From assembly GCA_031291645.1 (NCBI GenBank), contig JARLIQ010000047.1, positions 1-64,000 of the forward strand: a DNA stretch of 64,000 nt, written 5' to 3'. The translations under genes and the position numbers were made by a program. Below, one piece after another: positions 1 through 9,293 of the stretch. How positions within the stretch are numbered: position 1 is the first letter of the stretch; every line of letters starts with the position of its first letter. The notes under the pieces are model-generated. The model was not told the DNA's origin. It ran no database searches and was given only the letters and a program-made list of their open reading frames with translations. Source of the stretch: Caulobacteraceae bacterium. Its GTDB lineage: Bacteria; Pseudomonadota; Alphaproteobacteria; Caulobacterales; Caulobacteraceae.

Positions 1-93
1 AGCTGCCCTGCCCGTGCCTCGGCCGGCGGCCGGGCTCTGCGCGATTTGAGGGCTACGCGCCCGCCCGCCGCCCGACCCCCAACGCCGGCGACT

Positions 94-191
94 GACATCT
101 CTATTTTGCTCAAACTGCGACATCTCTAACCGGCGTAGACAGTGGGCGTAGCCAACATTTAGTAATGTCACCGGCGTGCCAGTTAGAGATG
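94..191. repeat. short direct and inverted repeats, possible IS-end remnant
   Basis: gacatctcta occurs at 94-103 and 119-128; catctctaaccggc (121-134) is inverted at 178-191 (gccagttagagatg, 1 mismatch). No transposase present. Confidence 0.35.
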
Positions 192-218
192 GCGCCCTCC
201 CTCTGTCCAGGTCGACGG

Positions 219-1133
219 CTAACCGATGTTTCTGGCAAGGAAAGCGCGCGTCTCCGCGACGACGCGATCCTGAAATTCTGGATCCTCAGCCAGGATCGAT
301 CCGGTCATCGGCGCCCCCTTTTCGTCGTAGTAGATTCCAGTCCTGCCCGAGTGATCAGTGAGGACCGTCGTCAAGACCTTCGCTGCCCGTTCCGGGGTGC
401 TCAGATATCGGCCGAACGGCGGCAGCCGCATCACGATACGCCCGACGAAACGCAGCACGCCGTTCATGTCCCCCAGACCGGTGCTGGGGTTGATTCCGGG
501 TTCGACGGCGTTGATGCGCAGTCGCGGATTTTCTCGCGCGAGAGCCAGGGTGGCGGCAAGGCTGCATTGCTTGGATGTCGCATAGGCGTCAACGCCAGGC
601 ATCTTGGCGCCGCCCGGCAGCCACTCGCCTCGGGCGCTGGCCTCTACAGAAAGGAATCGACCGCCGCGCATGCCCATGACCTTGGCCGGCTTGCGCTCCG
701 GGTCCTCGATCGCAGAGGCGACGAAGACGATCTCCGCCTTATCGGGAAGGTGCGGGATCAATCCTTGGGTCAGGGCGAACGGGCCAAGATAGTTTGTCGC
801 AAATGTCAGGTCCCACCCCACCCCATTTCTGCCCGCCTTGCTTGGCATGATGCCGGCGTTGTTGAGCAGCCCAGTGATCGGCAGGCCCAGCGCGACTATT
901 TCGGTGACAGCACGTTGGACGTTCGCAGGCTCGGATAGGTCACAGACGACGGTCAGCGCCCGACCGCCCCGGGCTTCGATCCTGTCTCGCACGCCATCGA
1001 GCTTTGCGCCGTCCCGACCGACTAGGATCACAGCACCGTGCCGGGAAAGCGCCAGCGCCGCGCAAAGACCGATGCCCGAGGTCGGACCGGTTACGACATA
1101 GGCCCCCGCGTTGCTGGACGGCTTGTTCGACAT
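219..1133 (-). CDS. SDR family NAD(P)-dependent oxidoreductase
   Basis: VVTGPTSGIGLCAALAL Rossmann motif, NNAG, YATSK active-site motif. Confidence 0.9.
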   Translation of the reverse strand: MSNKPSSNAGAYVVTGPTSGIGLCAALALSRHGAVILVGRDGAKLDGVRDRIEARGGRALTVVCDLSEPANVQRAVTEIVALGLPITGLLNNAGIMPSKAGRNGVGWDLTFATNYLGPFALTQGLIPHLPDKAEIVFVASAIEDPERKPAKVMGMRGGRFLSVEASARGEWLPGGAKMPGVDAYATSKQCSLAATLALARENPRLRINAVEPGINPSTGLGDMNGVLRFVGRIVMRLPPFGRYLSTPERAAKVLTTVLTDHSGRTGIYYDEKGAPMTGSILAEDPEFQDRVVAETRAFLARNIG

Positions 1134-1146
1134 AGCTGGCTCCTTT

Positions 1147-1164
1147 GGCTGATCAGTCAGTCAT
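1147..1164. promoter_or_regulatory. putative TetR operator upstream of SDR gene
   Basis: ctgatcag followed by agtcagtcat; shares the 10-mer with the site at 1777-1796. Confidence 0.45.
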
Positions 1165-1178
1165 TTCGTGCGGGCAAA

Positions 1179-1745
1179 TCAGGCGATCATCCGCCACATC
1201 GCATCGAAGCCTGTCTGTCGATGCGTGTCGGCGTTCGCGGGGTCGACGAGGATGAAGTCGACGGTCGCCTCCGCCGCGGCATTGAGCAGATTGGCGACGA
1301 GGCCCAGGGGCGCTCCCCGCATCGGGCCATTTTCTCGGCTCCGCTCGAGCAAGGCGGCGACGCCCGCCATCGATCGATGGCCTATTTCGCGGCTTTGCTG
1401 GGTAATCTCATCGGAGACCGAGAGTTGGGCGAGCGCCCGGCGTTTGTCGGGTTCCAATGTCGCCCAGTTCACCCAGCCCGACCACATATGCGCCAGTTGC
1501 CGGCGCGCATCTTGATCGGTCGGCAGGCCGTCTAGCGCGGCGGTGGCCATTTCGGTTTTGAGTTCGACATAGAGCACGTTGAGCAACGCGGCCTTCGTCT
1601 CGAAATAAGTGAACAGTGATCCAGTCGCGATGCCGGCTTCTTTGGCGATCAACGCCGTCGGCGCGCTGAGCCCTTGGGCGGCAATGATGCGGGTCGCTGT
1701 TTCCAGAATGGCGCTTCGCCGGTCGTCGCTTCTTGGCCTCGCCAT
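1179..1745 (-). CDS. TetR/AcrR family transcriptional regulator
   Basis: N-terminal HTH (RSAILETATRIIAAQG...GIATGSLFTYFETKAALL). Start placed at MARPRSDD because the upstream extension would cover a palindrome. Confidence 0.85.
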   Translation of the reverse strand: MARPRSDDRRSAILETATRIIAAQGLSAPTALIAKEAGIATGSLFTYFETKAALLNVLYVELKTEMATAALDGLPTDQDARRQLAHMWSGWVNWATLEPDKRRALAQLSVSDEITQQSREIGHRSMAGVAALLERSRENGPMRGAPLGLVANLLNAAAEATVDFILVDPANADTHRQTGFDAMWRMIA

Positions 1746-1776
1746 CGCATTGTCCTGAACACGAAGTTTCCTCACC

Positions 1777-1796
1777 ATGACCGACTAGTCAGTCAT
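1777..1796. promoter_or_regulatory. putative TetR autoregulatory operator
   Basis: atgaccgactagtcagtcat, palindromic with one mismatched pair. Confidence 0.55.
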
Positions 1797-1906
1797 TATC
1801 AATAGGCTGAGGGCCTTGCCCGACTGGGGCGCGCTCGGTGAGACCCGGGAGTGAACATTATAGCTAATCGTTCGCTCCGGCTTACGGCTCGCCGCGCGCC
1901 ATGCTC

Positions 1907-2236
1907 TCACGAGTCCGTGGGCGAATTGCCGCCGTGGAACCGCCCGAACGCGAGCGCGGACACCACGCCCATGAGCAGGACGCCCACGCCCAGGGCGACG
2001 ACCTGATCGGTGGCGCGCAGGTCGAAATTCCCCACGCGGACGATGAGAAGGTAGGCGATGGCGAAGTTCGCAAACCCCCAGAGCACGTTCACGCTCGAGG
2101 ACGAGAGCCCCCTGCCCGGCGGCTTGGCGAACGGGCTCTGAAAGGGCCGCCCCATCACGCCGCTGACGAAATGCGGGACGGCGTTCGACAGAAATGCGCC
2201 GCCGAACAGGTAGGATACGTCGTGAAGCCAATTCAT
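1907..2236 (-). CDS. small integral membrane protein
   Basis: 109 aa, three to four hydrophobic segments, directly downstream of the isochorismatase-like gene. Confidence 0.65.
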   Translation of the reverse strand: MNWLHDVSYLFGGAFLSNAVPHFVSGVMGRPFQSPFAKPPGRGLSSSSVNVLWGFANFAIAYLLIVRVGNFDLRATDQVVALGVGVLLMGVVSALAFGRFHGGNSPTDS

Positions 2237-2238
2237 GA

Positions 2239-2799
2239 TCAGGCGCTCATTTCCAGCAGATCGATGATGTCCTGCGTCGCCCCGGTCTCGCCGATCCGCG
2301 GGAAAACCCGCGTGACGCTGTAGGCGTGGGCGTCGGCCTGCAGGTCGGTCAGGGCGTCGGTCGCGAGCGTGACGTTGAAGCCGAGCTCATAGGCCTGGCG
2401 TGCGGTGACCTCGACGCCATTGCTGGTGGCGACGCCGACGATCACGACCTGCGTGACCCCCAACGCCCGCAGATGGGCTTCGAGGCCGGTGTTCGTGAAG
2501 GCGCCCGGCGTGTGCTTCGTCACCACATGGTCCTGCGGCTGCCGGTCCAGTTCGGGGATGAGATCGGTCCAGCCGGCCGGAAACTCCCGGTGGCCCCTCG
2601 CCTGCTCCGTCCGCCCCGGCGCGCCGCCGGCGACGTTGACCAGCACGACCGGCAAGCCATGTCCGCGAAAGGCCCGCGTCAGCGCCCCGACGTGCTTCAC
2701 CACGCCGTCCATGGGATGCGCGGTCGGGAGCGAAACGACGCCCTTCTGAAGATCGACGACGATGAGCGCGGTCTTCGGGTCGAGGGTGGTCACGGTCAT
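2239..2799 (-). CDS. isochorismatase/cysteine hydrolase family protein
   Basis: TALIVVDLQKG..., HVVTKHTPGAFTNTGLE, VVIVGVATSNGVEVTAR; start at MTVTTLD. Confidence 0.85.
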   Translation of the reverse strand: MTVTTLDPKTALIVVDLQKGVVSLPTAHPMDGVVKHVGALTRAFRGHGLPVVLVNVAGGAPGRTEQARGHREFPAGWTDLIPELDRQPQDHVVTKHTPGAFTNTGLEAHLRALGVTQVVIVGVATSNGVEVTARQAYELGFNVTLATDALTDLQADAHAYSVTRVFPRIGETGATQDIIDLLEMSA

Positions 2800-3320
2800 G
2801 GCGCCTTTCCTTTGGCGGTCGGGCCGGCGTCGCCCTCGCCCAGACGCTTGATCAGGGCGGCCGCGGCGATGAGCGTCTGCTGTTCGCCGGGATCGAGCCT
2901 GGCCATGGCGGCGAGCAGCCATTTCTGCTTCGCGGCGCTGCGTTTTCGCCCGGCCTCGATGCCTGGGTCCGTCAGGGCGAACAGGACCTGCCGGCCGTCG
3001 CTCGGATGAGGCCGACGCTCGACCAGGCCCTCTCGCTCCAGTTCGGCGAGCGTGGCGCCCATGGATTGCGGCTTCACCGACTCCGCGCGCGCGAGGTCCG
3101 CCGTCGTCATCGAACCCGCCTGCTCCAGCCGCGACAAGGCCATGGTCTGCGACCAGGTCAGCCCGTCCGGATTCGATTCCGCGCGCAATCGCCGCAAGAG
3201 CTGGCCGATCGCCAGGGAAAGTTCGGTGATGGCCGTTTCAGCGGACATCGACGGGCCGGCAGACGCGCTCATGGGGCCAGTTAGGGCTAAACAGGAAAAC
3301 TTGCAAGTTTCCCTGTCCAT
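2796..3320 (-). CDS. MarR family transcriptional regulator
   Basis: winged-HTH pattern LSRLEQAGSMTTADLARAESVKPQSMGATLAELEREGLVERRPHPSDGRQ; 4-bp overlap with the downstream gene. True start may be internal. Confidence 0.85.
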   Translation of the reverse strand: MDRETCKFSCLALTGPMSASAGPSMSAETAITELSLAIGQLLRRLRAESNPDGLTWSQTMALSRLEQAGSMTTADLARAESVKPQSMGATLAELEREGLVERRPHPSDGRQVLFALTDPGIEAGRKRSAAKQKWLLAAMARLDPGEQQTLIAAAALIKRLGEGDAGPTAKGKAP

Positions 3321-3398
3321 ATTGCCTGACGGCAGCGTGAGGTTTGTTGGATGCGCAACGCCATGCGCGAACGAACCAAGGACCGGCCGGCGGGCGAA

Positions 3399-4337
3399 CT
3401 ACTCCGAAAGCATCCCGATCGTCCCCAGCCATTTCTCCACCAATTGCGGCCACGCGGACACGGGCGACTTTGTCGGCCTAAGCCCAAACGCATGGCCGCC
3501 CTGCGCGTATGAGTGCAACTCCACGGGAACCCCGGCCTTTTTCAGCCCCATGTAATAGCTCAGCGCATCCTCGACCTGGTCCACATGATCATCCTCGTTC
3601 TGCAGGAGAAACGTCGGGGGCGTCTGAGGCGTGATGTGACTCTCGATCTCGGGATTCAGCGCGATGCTGTTTTTAGCCAGAGAAAGGTGTCCCGGATAAA
3701 GAGCAATGGCGAAATCTGGGCGGGCGCTTTCCTGGTCCGCCGCGTCCACCGGCGCATAAAGGCGACTTTTAAAGCGCGTACTCACCTCGGCCACCAGATA
3801 GCCGCCGGCTGAAAACCCGAGCACTCCAACCTTGTGCGGATCAATGCGCCATTCCGCAGCGTGAGCGCGCACCAACCTCAGCGTTCTCTGGGCGTCCTGC
3901 AACGACGGTGTCGATATTGACCGGTTGTGAGGGCGGCAATCGCATTGCCAAACGTAAGGCGCGCTTGGGACGCGATATTTCAACAATACGCAAGTGACGC
4001 CTCTGGATGTCAGCCAATCGCAAACCTCGGCGCCTTCGAGATCAATGGCCAGCATTTTGAATCCGCCGCCTGGAATAACGACGACCGCGGCGCCGGTGTT
4101 CTTCGCCTTTGGGGCGTAGACCGTCATCGTGGGCCGGGTCACGTTGGTCACCGCCCCCTCGGTGTAGGCTTCCGGCCCTGGGACTGATTGCACGTCGGGA
4201 GCGGCTCCCGGCCAGATCGGGATCTGCGAATGACCTGGCGATGGCTGCCAAACGGTCGGCTCCGCGCTAAGGGCGGACCCCTGATAGACCGACGCGAGAA
4301 GAAGTCCCGCCAGCGCCGCGGCGCAAGAAAACTTCAT
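3399..4337 (-). CDS. secreted alpha/beta hydrolase (esterase/acetylxylan esterase-like)
   Basis: signal peptide, VVIPGGGF oxyanion motif, VGVLGFSAGGYL nucleophile elbow. Confidence 0.85.
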   Translation of the reverse strand: MKFSCAAALAGLLLASVYQGSALSAEPTVWQPSPGHSQIPIWPGAAPDVQSVPGPEAYTEGAVTNVTRPTMTVYAPKAKNTGAAVVVIPGGGFKMLAIDLEGAEVCDWLTSRGVTCVLLKYRVPSAPYVWQCDCRPHNRSISTPSLQDAQRTLRLVRAHAAEWRIDPHKVGVLGFSAGGYLVAEVSTRFKSRLYAPVDAADQESARPDFAIALYPGHLSLAKNSIALNPEIESHITPQTPPTFLLQNEDDHVDQVEDALSYYMGLKKAGVPVELHSYAQGGHAFGLRPTKSPVSAWPQLVEKWLGTIGMLSE

Positions 4338-4406
4338 AGTGCTCGAGGCTCCTCGGAAGTTTAGCGGCGATCGACGCGTTCGAACGGTTTGGAGCCCGGC
4401 GCAGCC

Positions 4407-4763
4407 CTATTCGGGCGGCGGCTCCCACAATTCCACCGGATTTCCCTCTGGATCGTGGATACGGGCGAACCGGCCCGTCTCAGGCGTGTCCCATTCAGGG
4501 TTCGTGGTGATCGCGATCCCGGCGTCCCGGAGCGTCGAGAGCAGCCGATCCAGGTCCGCAACCCGGAAGTTGATCATCCACTGCTTGTCCGCGGGGAAAT
4601 AGTCCGTGCCTCGGGGGAAGGGCATGAACACGGTCGGACCGGACTGTTGCTCCCAATGAAAGGCGTCCTCGGCGGGCACGCCCAGGTGCTTTCGATACCA
4701 CGCCTGCAGGGCCTTAGGATCGTTCGCCCGGAAGAAGACGCCACCGATACCCACTACGGACAT
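4407..4763 (-). CDS. VOC family (glyoxalase-like) protein
   Basis: GGVFFRANDPKALQAWYRKHLG ... FARIHDPEGNPVELWEPP. Confidence 0.85.
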   Translation of the reverse strand: MSVVGIGGVFFRANDPKALQAWYRKHLGVPAEDAFHWEQQSGPTVFMPFPRGTDYFPADKQWMINFRVADLDRLLSTLRDAGIAITTNPEWDTPETGRFARIHDPEGNPVELWEPPPE

Positions 4764-4948
4764 GAGGACCTCCCGATCTGCATCGAAGCGTAACCTCCGC
4801 AAACCGTGAAACCAAGCGGCGCACCGCGCCTGCCGCCCGGCCCCCGCCAATGCGCCGGAGCGTCGCGTCGTCCATTTGTTTCGTGACTCGGGCGCCGATC
4901 AGGCGCAGCATTGATTGAAGCTGGGTTTTCCCTTTGAAAGGGATCGCC

Positions 4949-5131
4949 GTGGAACGTCTCGAAGAGTGGGTGGCTCACGAGAATATCGCGAAGCTCGAGC
5001 GACAACTGGCCGATCCGGCGTTTGCGGGCCGCAGGCTGGAGTTGCAACGTCAGATAGCCGAGCAGCGGCGCAAGGTCGGGGCGGCCGATGGGCCTGTCCG
5101 CGACGCCGGACGGCCCCGCCTGCTCGACTGA
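4949..5131 (+). CDS. small charged hypothetical protein (60 aa)
   Basis: GTG start with upstream aaaggga ribosome-binding-like site; amphipathic, helix-rich. Confidence 0.45.
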   Translation: MERLEEWVAHENIAKLERQLADPAFAGRRLELQRQIAEQRRKVGAADGPVRDAGRPRLLD

Positions 5132-5265
5132 GGCGCTGCCGAACAGCCGGCCGCCTCACCGCCCAATTTGGACGGTCTGGCGCTTCGAACTTCCCCCGCC
5201 GCGCGCTATCGTCGCTCAGTGGTCGTGAATCGTAGACAGAGTCCTGGCTGGGCCCCGACTGAGCG

Positions 5266-5323
5266 CCTGTCCGTGCGGACAGGGCCGCGGCAGCCCCATG
5301 GCCGGTCGACGCGTCCGTCGACC
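5266..5323. other. two strong consecutive hairpins
   Basis: cctgtccg-tg-cggacagg (5266-5283) and ggtcgacg-cgtc-cgtcgacc (5304-5323), both perfect 8-bp stems. Confidence 0.5.
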
Positions 5324-5347
5324 TGACAAGCACGCTTGGGTTCTTCG

Positions 5348-5875
5348 ATGGCGTCCATCCTGTCCTTTCTGAAGGGGCTTTGGCCCTGGCGTCGCCGCAG
5401 CCGCCCGGTCGCGCCGGCCAGGCCCGTGCTTCAGCTCTCCACGCCGGAGGCGGCCGCCCCGACCGTCAGCGAGGCTGAGGCCGAACCCCCTGCCCCCGCC
5501 GCCCTTCAACCGCCGCCGATCGAGACCACGCCGCCGCCGGCGCTGGCGGACGCGCTGGAGATCGAGGAATGGGACGAGGACGAGCCTGACGAGCTGGACG
5601 GCGAAGAGGACGACGATCCGCTAGCGCCCGACCCCTTCGTCCATGCGGATGGCGCCGCGCTCGACGAGCCACCGCCCGACGTGCTGCAGCAGCGCCGCGA
5701 CGAGGCGCGCGCGGACGCCCTGGGCGGCGAGCACAAGGTCTATCTGTCCGACGCGGCCGGCCCGGGAACCCTGGCCGAGGCCCTGAACCAGCTGCTGCAG
5801 GAAGGCCGGGTCACCGCCGAATTCTGCGAGGCCGGCGACATGGGCCCGCACCTGCTCTACCGCCCCAAGCATTGA
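5348..5875 (+). CDS. hypothetical protein with acidic, proline-rich linker
   Basis: ORF with basic N-terminus, EEWDEDEPDELDGEEDDD tract and folded-looking C-terminus. Confidence 0.6.
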   Translation: MASILSFLKGLWPWRRRSRPVAPARPVLQLSTPEAAAPTVSEAEAEPPAPAALQPPPIETTPPPALADALEIEEWDEDEPDELDGEEDDDPLAPDPFVHADGAALDEPPPDVLQQRRDEARADALGGEHKVYLSDAAGPGTLAEALNQLLQEGRVTAEFCEAGDMGPHLLYRPKH

Positions 5876-5882
5876 GGCGCGG

Positions 5883-7493
5883 CTAGCCGGCCTTTCGCGT
5901 CCGCTCGTACGCAGCGGCGGCCGTCGCCGGCTCGGCGCCCACGCGGAAGCCGGCGGCCAGGTCGGCCAGCCGGTCGGCTTCGTCGGCGATCAGCTGGGCG
6001 GCCGCGGTCGACAGGTCGATCACCGCCATGTTGCGCTGCTTGGCCTGGCCGATCCGCTCGATGGTGGTGTTCACCCGGGCCAGACCGGCGGACTGCTCGC
6101 CGGCGGCCTGGGCGATGCCGGCGACCATGCCGACGATCGCCTCGACCTGGCCGGCGATCTGCGACAGGCCCTGGCCCGTCTGGTCGACCTGGGCGACGCC
6201 GCGGGCAACCTGTTGGCCCGAGGCGCCGATCAGGCCGCGGATCTCGCGCGCGGCGCTGGCGGCGCGATGGGCCAGGGCGCGCACCTCCTGGGCCACCACG
6301 GCGAAGCCGCGGCCTGCGTCCCCCGCCCTCGCCGCCTCGACGCCCGCATTCAGGGCCAGAAGGTTGGTCTGGAAGGCGATCTCGTCGATGGTCCCGACGA
6401 TCTGGGCGATCTGCCGGGCCGAACCCTCGATCTCGGCCATGGCCGAGACGGTCTCGCCGGCGATGACGCCGGTGTCCTTGGCGCTGGCCGAGGCCTGGCG
6501 CAGGGCCGCGTCGGCCCGGCCGGCGCCGTCGGCCGTACGCTTGATGGTGTCGGTGATCTCGCCCAGCGTGACGGCCGCCTGCTCCAGGGTGACCGCCTGG
6601 CGTTCGGTGCGGCGCGACAGGTCGTCGGCGGCCTGCGTGATCTCGCCGACGCCGCCGTTGATCGCCTCGACGTTGGCCGCCAGCTCGCCCATCGCCGCCT
6701 CCAGTTGGCCGACCGAGCGGTTGAAGTCCTCGCGCAGGCCCCGGTAGGCGTCCGGGAATTCCGCCGTCACACGGATGGTCAGGTCGCCGCCCGACAATCG
6801 CCGCAGGCCCTCGGCCAGGGCGTCGACCACCCGCTGCTGTTCGCGCCGGCCGTCCTCCCTGGCCCGCTCGCGCTCCAGGGCGGCGCCGCGCGTGCGCGCG
6901 TGGGCGGCCTCGGCGGCGGCCAGGGCGGCCTCGGTCGCGGCCTGCAGCTCGGCGGCCTCCTGCGCGCCCTCGGCCATGGCCGAGAACCGGGCGTCCAGAT
7001 GGGCCGTCACCAGGATCAGCGCCGCCGCCTCGACCAGCAGCACGCCGGCGTGCAGCGCCAGCCGGCCCGGCTCGGCCCCGCCCGGATAGACCAGCGCCGG
7101 CAGCATCACGCCCAGCAACAGGTGGTGGGCCGCCGCCGTCGCGGCGCCCGCGACGATCACCCGCCAGTCGCAATAGACCGCCAGCAGGGCCAGGACGACG
7201 AAATAGCCGATCTGGGCGTCGAACTGCCACGCCCGTCCGGCCAGCTCGGCCACGACCAGCGACAGCTCGCCCATCAGCGCGACGCTAAGGGCGATCCGGC
7301 CGGGCCCCTTGTCCTGGGCGGCGAACAAAAGGACGCTCCCGCCGCCGGCCAGCGCCATGGCCAGCGCGCCGAACAGAAGCCAGTTCTCGCCCAGCAAGGC
7401 CGCCAGGCCGCCGCACAGGGTCATGAGCGCCCAGGCCAGGGCCAGCACGGCCCGGTCGCCCCAGGCCCGCTGGATTTCGAGCCCCTGGCTCAT
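5883..7493 (-). CDS. methyl-accepting chemotaxis protein
   Basis: signalling hairpin [44 protein letters not shown]; multi-TM N-terminus. Confidence 0.92.
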   Translation of the reverse strand: MSQGLEIQRAWGDRAVLALAWALMTLCGGLAALLGENWLLFGALAMALAGGGSVLLFAAQDKGPGRIALSVALMGELSLVVAELAGRAWQFDAQIGYFVVLALLAVYCDWRVIVAGAATAAAHHLLLGVMLPALVYPGGAEPGRLALHAGVLLVEAAALILVTAHLDARFSAMAEGAQEAAELQAATEAALAAAEAAHARTRGAALERERAREDGRREQQRVVDALAEGLRRLSGGDLTIRVTAEFPDAYRGLREDFNRSVGQLEAAMGELAANVEAINGGVGEITQAADDLSRRTERQAVTLEQAAVTLGEITDTIKRTADGAGRADAALRQASASAKDTGVIAGETVSAMAEIEGSARQIAQIVGTIDEIAFQTNLLALNAGVEAARAGDAGRGFAVVAQEVRALAHRAASAAREIRGLIGASGQQVARGVAQVDQTGQGLSQIAGQVEAIVGMVAGIAQAAGEQSAGLARVNTTIERIGQAKQRNMAVIDLSTAAAQLIADEADRLADLAAGFRVGAEPATAAAAYERTRKAG

Positions 7494-7544
7494 CGGCCCC
7501 CTCTCGCCAGGCCGGTTTTCACCCGCCGCGCCCCATCCGCAAAC

Positions 7545-7552
7545 ATGGTTAA
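7545..7552 (-). promoter_or_regulatory. possible CtrA half-site (TTAACCAT) upstream of the MCP gene
   Basis: atggttaa on + = TTAACCAT on -; half-site only. Confidence 0.2.
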
Positions 7553-7617
7553 CGGTAGGCGGCGGCGGGTTTACGAAGTCTGAACTTTCCGCCCGGCCAA
7601 TGACCTATGGGTCGACC

Positions 7618-8043
7618 TCAACGGTCGATCTTGGTCGAGAGCACGATCGAGGATGTCGTCCGCTCCACCCCGTCGATTTCGCCGATGGCGTCGATCAGGT
7701 CGTCCATCTCGGCCGCCGAGCCGGTGGCCGCCACCGCCATCAGGTCGAAACCGCCGCTGACCGAGTGCAGCAGCCGCACGGCCGGGATCTTCTTCAGCGC
7801 CGTGACCACGGCCGGCGCGTGTTTGGGCCGGAGGGTGATCATCACATAGGCGTGGATCAGCCCCCGTTCGTAGGCTTCGGACAGGCGCACCGAATAGCCG
7901 ACGATGACCTTGGTCTCCTCCAGCCGCGCCAGCCGGCTCTGGACGGTCGTGCGCGACAGCTTCAGCGCCCGGGCCAGTTCCGAGACGCTGGCGCGGCCGT
8001 TCTCGCGCAGGCGCGCGATCAGCTTGAGGTCGGTTTCGTCCAT
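7618..8043 (-). CDS. Lrp/AsnC family transcriptional regulator
   Basis: MDETDLKLIARLRENGRASVSELARALKLSRTTVQSRLARLEE plus C-terminal RAM domain. Confidence 0.9.
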   Translation of the reverse strand: MDETDLKLIARLRENGRASVSELARALKLSRTTVQSRLARLEETKVIVGYSVRLSEAYERGLIHAYVMITLRPKHAPAVVTALKKIPAVRLLHSVSGGFDLMAVAATGSAAEMDDLIDAIGEIDGVERTTSSIVLSTKIDR

Positions 8044-8167
8044 CCGGCGATCTGTAAAGCCGACTGGGCAATCTGACCAGCCGCAGTGGCCGATATCGGC
8101 AGGTTGGACCTACGAATCGGCGAAGCCGGACCGCATCCTGGCCGCCCAGGGCGGACGGAGGCGGACC

Positions 8168-9268
8168 ATGAAATCCATATTGTTGATCGGCGCGGGCAAG
8201 ATCGGCTCGATGGCCGCCGAGCTTCTGGCCCGCAGCGGCGACTACCGCGTCACCCTGGCCGACCGCAGCGCCGAGCAGCTGGCCGGCGCGCCCAAGCTGG
8301 CCGCCGTCGAGACCCTGGTCCTGGACGTGGGCGACGAGGCGGCCCTGGCGCAGGCCCTGGCCGGCAAGTTCGCGGTGCTGAGCGCCGCGCCCTACCAGCT
8401 GACCGCCGCCATCGCCCGCGGCGCGGCCAAGGCCAAGGTCCACTACCTGGACCTCACCGAGGACGTCGCCTCGACCCGGATCGTCAAGGCGCTCGCCGCC
8501 GAGGCCGAGACGGTGTTCGCGCCCCAGTGCGGCCTTGCGCCCGGCTTCATCACCATCGTGGCCAACGACCTGGCCAGCCGGTTCGACACCCTGCAGGACG
8601 TGCGCCTGCGCGTCGGCGCCCTGCCCCGCTATCCCTCCAACGCCCTGAACTACAATCTCACCTGGTCGACCGACGGGGTGATCAATGAATACTGCGAGCC
8701 GTGCGAGGCGATCGTCGACGGCCAGTCGCGCGAGACGCCGGCCCTGGAAGAGCTGGAGGAGTTCTCGCTCGACGGGGTCACCTACGAGGCGTTCAACACC
8801 TCCGGCGGCGTCGGCACCCTGTGCGAGAGCCTGGTCGGCAAGGTGCGCAACCTGAACTATCGCACCATCCGCTATCCGGGCCACGCGGCGATCATGCGCG
8901 CGCTGCTGAACGACCTGGGCCTGCGCCACCGCCGCGAGGTGCTGAAGGACATCCTGGAGAACGCCCTGCCGACCACCCTGCAGGACGTGGTCATCGTCTT
9001 CGTCACCGTCAGCGGCACGCAAGGCGGCCGGCTGGTCCAGGAGACCTACGCCAACAAGATCTACGCCCAGCCCCTGGCCGGAACGATGAAGAGCGCGATC
9101 CAGATCACCACGGCGGGCGCGGCCTGCGCGGTGCTCGACCTGATCGCTTCGGGCCAGCTCCCCGACCGCGGTTTCCTGCGCCAGGAAGACATTCCGCTCG
9201 AGCTCTTCCTGCAAAACCGCTTCGGTCGCTGCTACGCTGTCGACGAAGCCCACGCCCGCTCCGCCTGA
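8168..9268 (+). CDS. saccharopine dehydrogenase family protein (lysine 6-dehydrogenase-like candidate)
   Basis: N-terminal ILLIGAGKIGSMAAELLA, then LAPGFI, YEAFNTSGGVGTL, YRTIRYPGHA family motifs. Confidence 0.85.
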   Translation: MKSILLIGAGKIGSMAAELLARSGDYRVTLADRSAEQLAGAPKLAAVETLVLDVGDEAALAQALAGKFAVLSAAPYQLTAAIARGAAKAKVHYLDLTEDVASTRIVKALAAEAETVFAPQCGLAPGFITIVANDLASRFDTLQDVRLRVGALPRYPSNALNYNLTWSTDGVINEYCEPCEAIVDGQSRETPALEELEEFSLDGVTYEAFNTSGGVGTLCESLVGKVRNLNYRTIRYPGHAAIMRALLNDLGLRHRREVLKDILENALPTTLQDVVIVFVTVSGTQGGRLVQETYANKIYAQPLAGTMKSAIQITTAGAACAVLDLIASGQLPDRGFLRQEDIPLELFLQNRFGRCYAVDEAHARSA

Positions 9269-9293
9269 GCCCCAGACCGTCCGGAAGCCTGCG

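Noticed and set aside
6213-7583. 456-aa plus-strand ORF over the chemoreceptor gene
   Set aside because: Antisense composition artefact; the MCP signalling domain is unambiguous on the minus strand.
7571-9253. 560-aa minus-strand ORF across Lrp and the dehydrogenase
   Set aside because: Composition artefact overlapping two well-supported genes.
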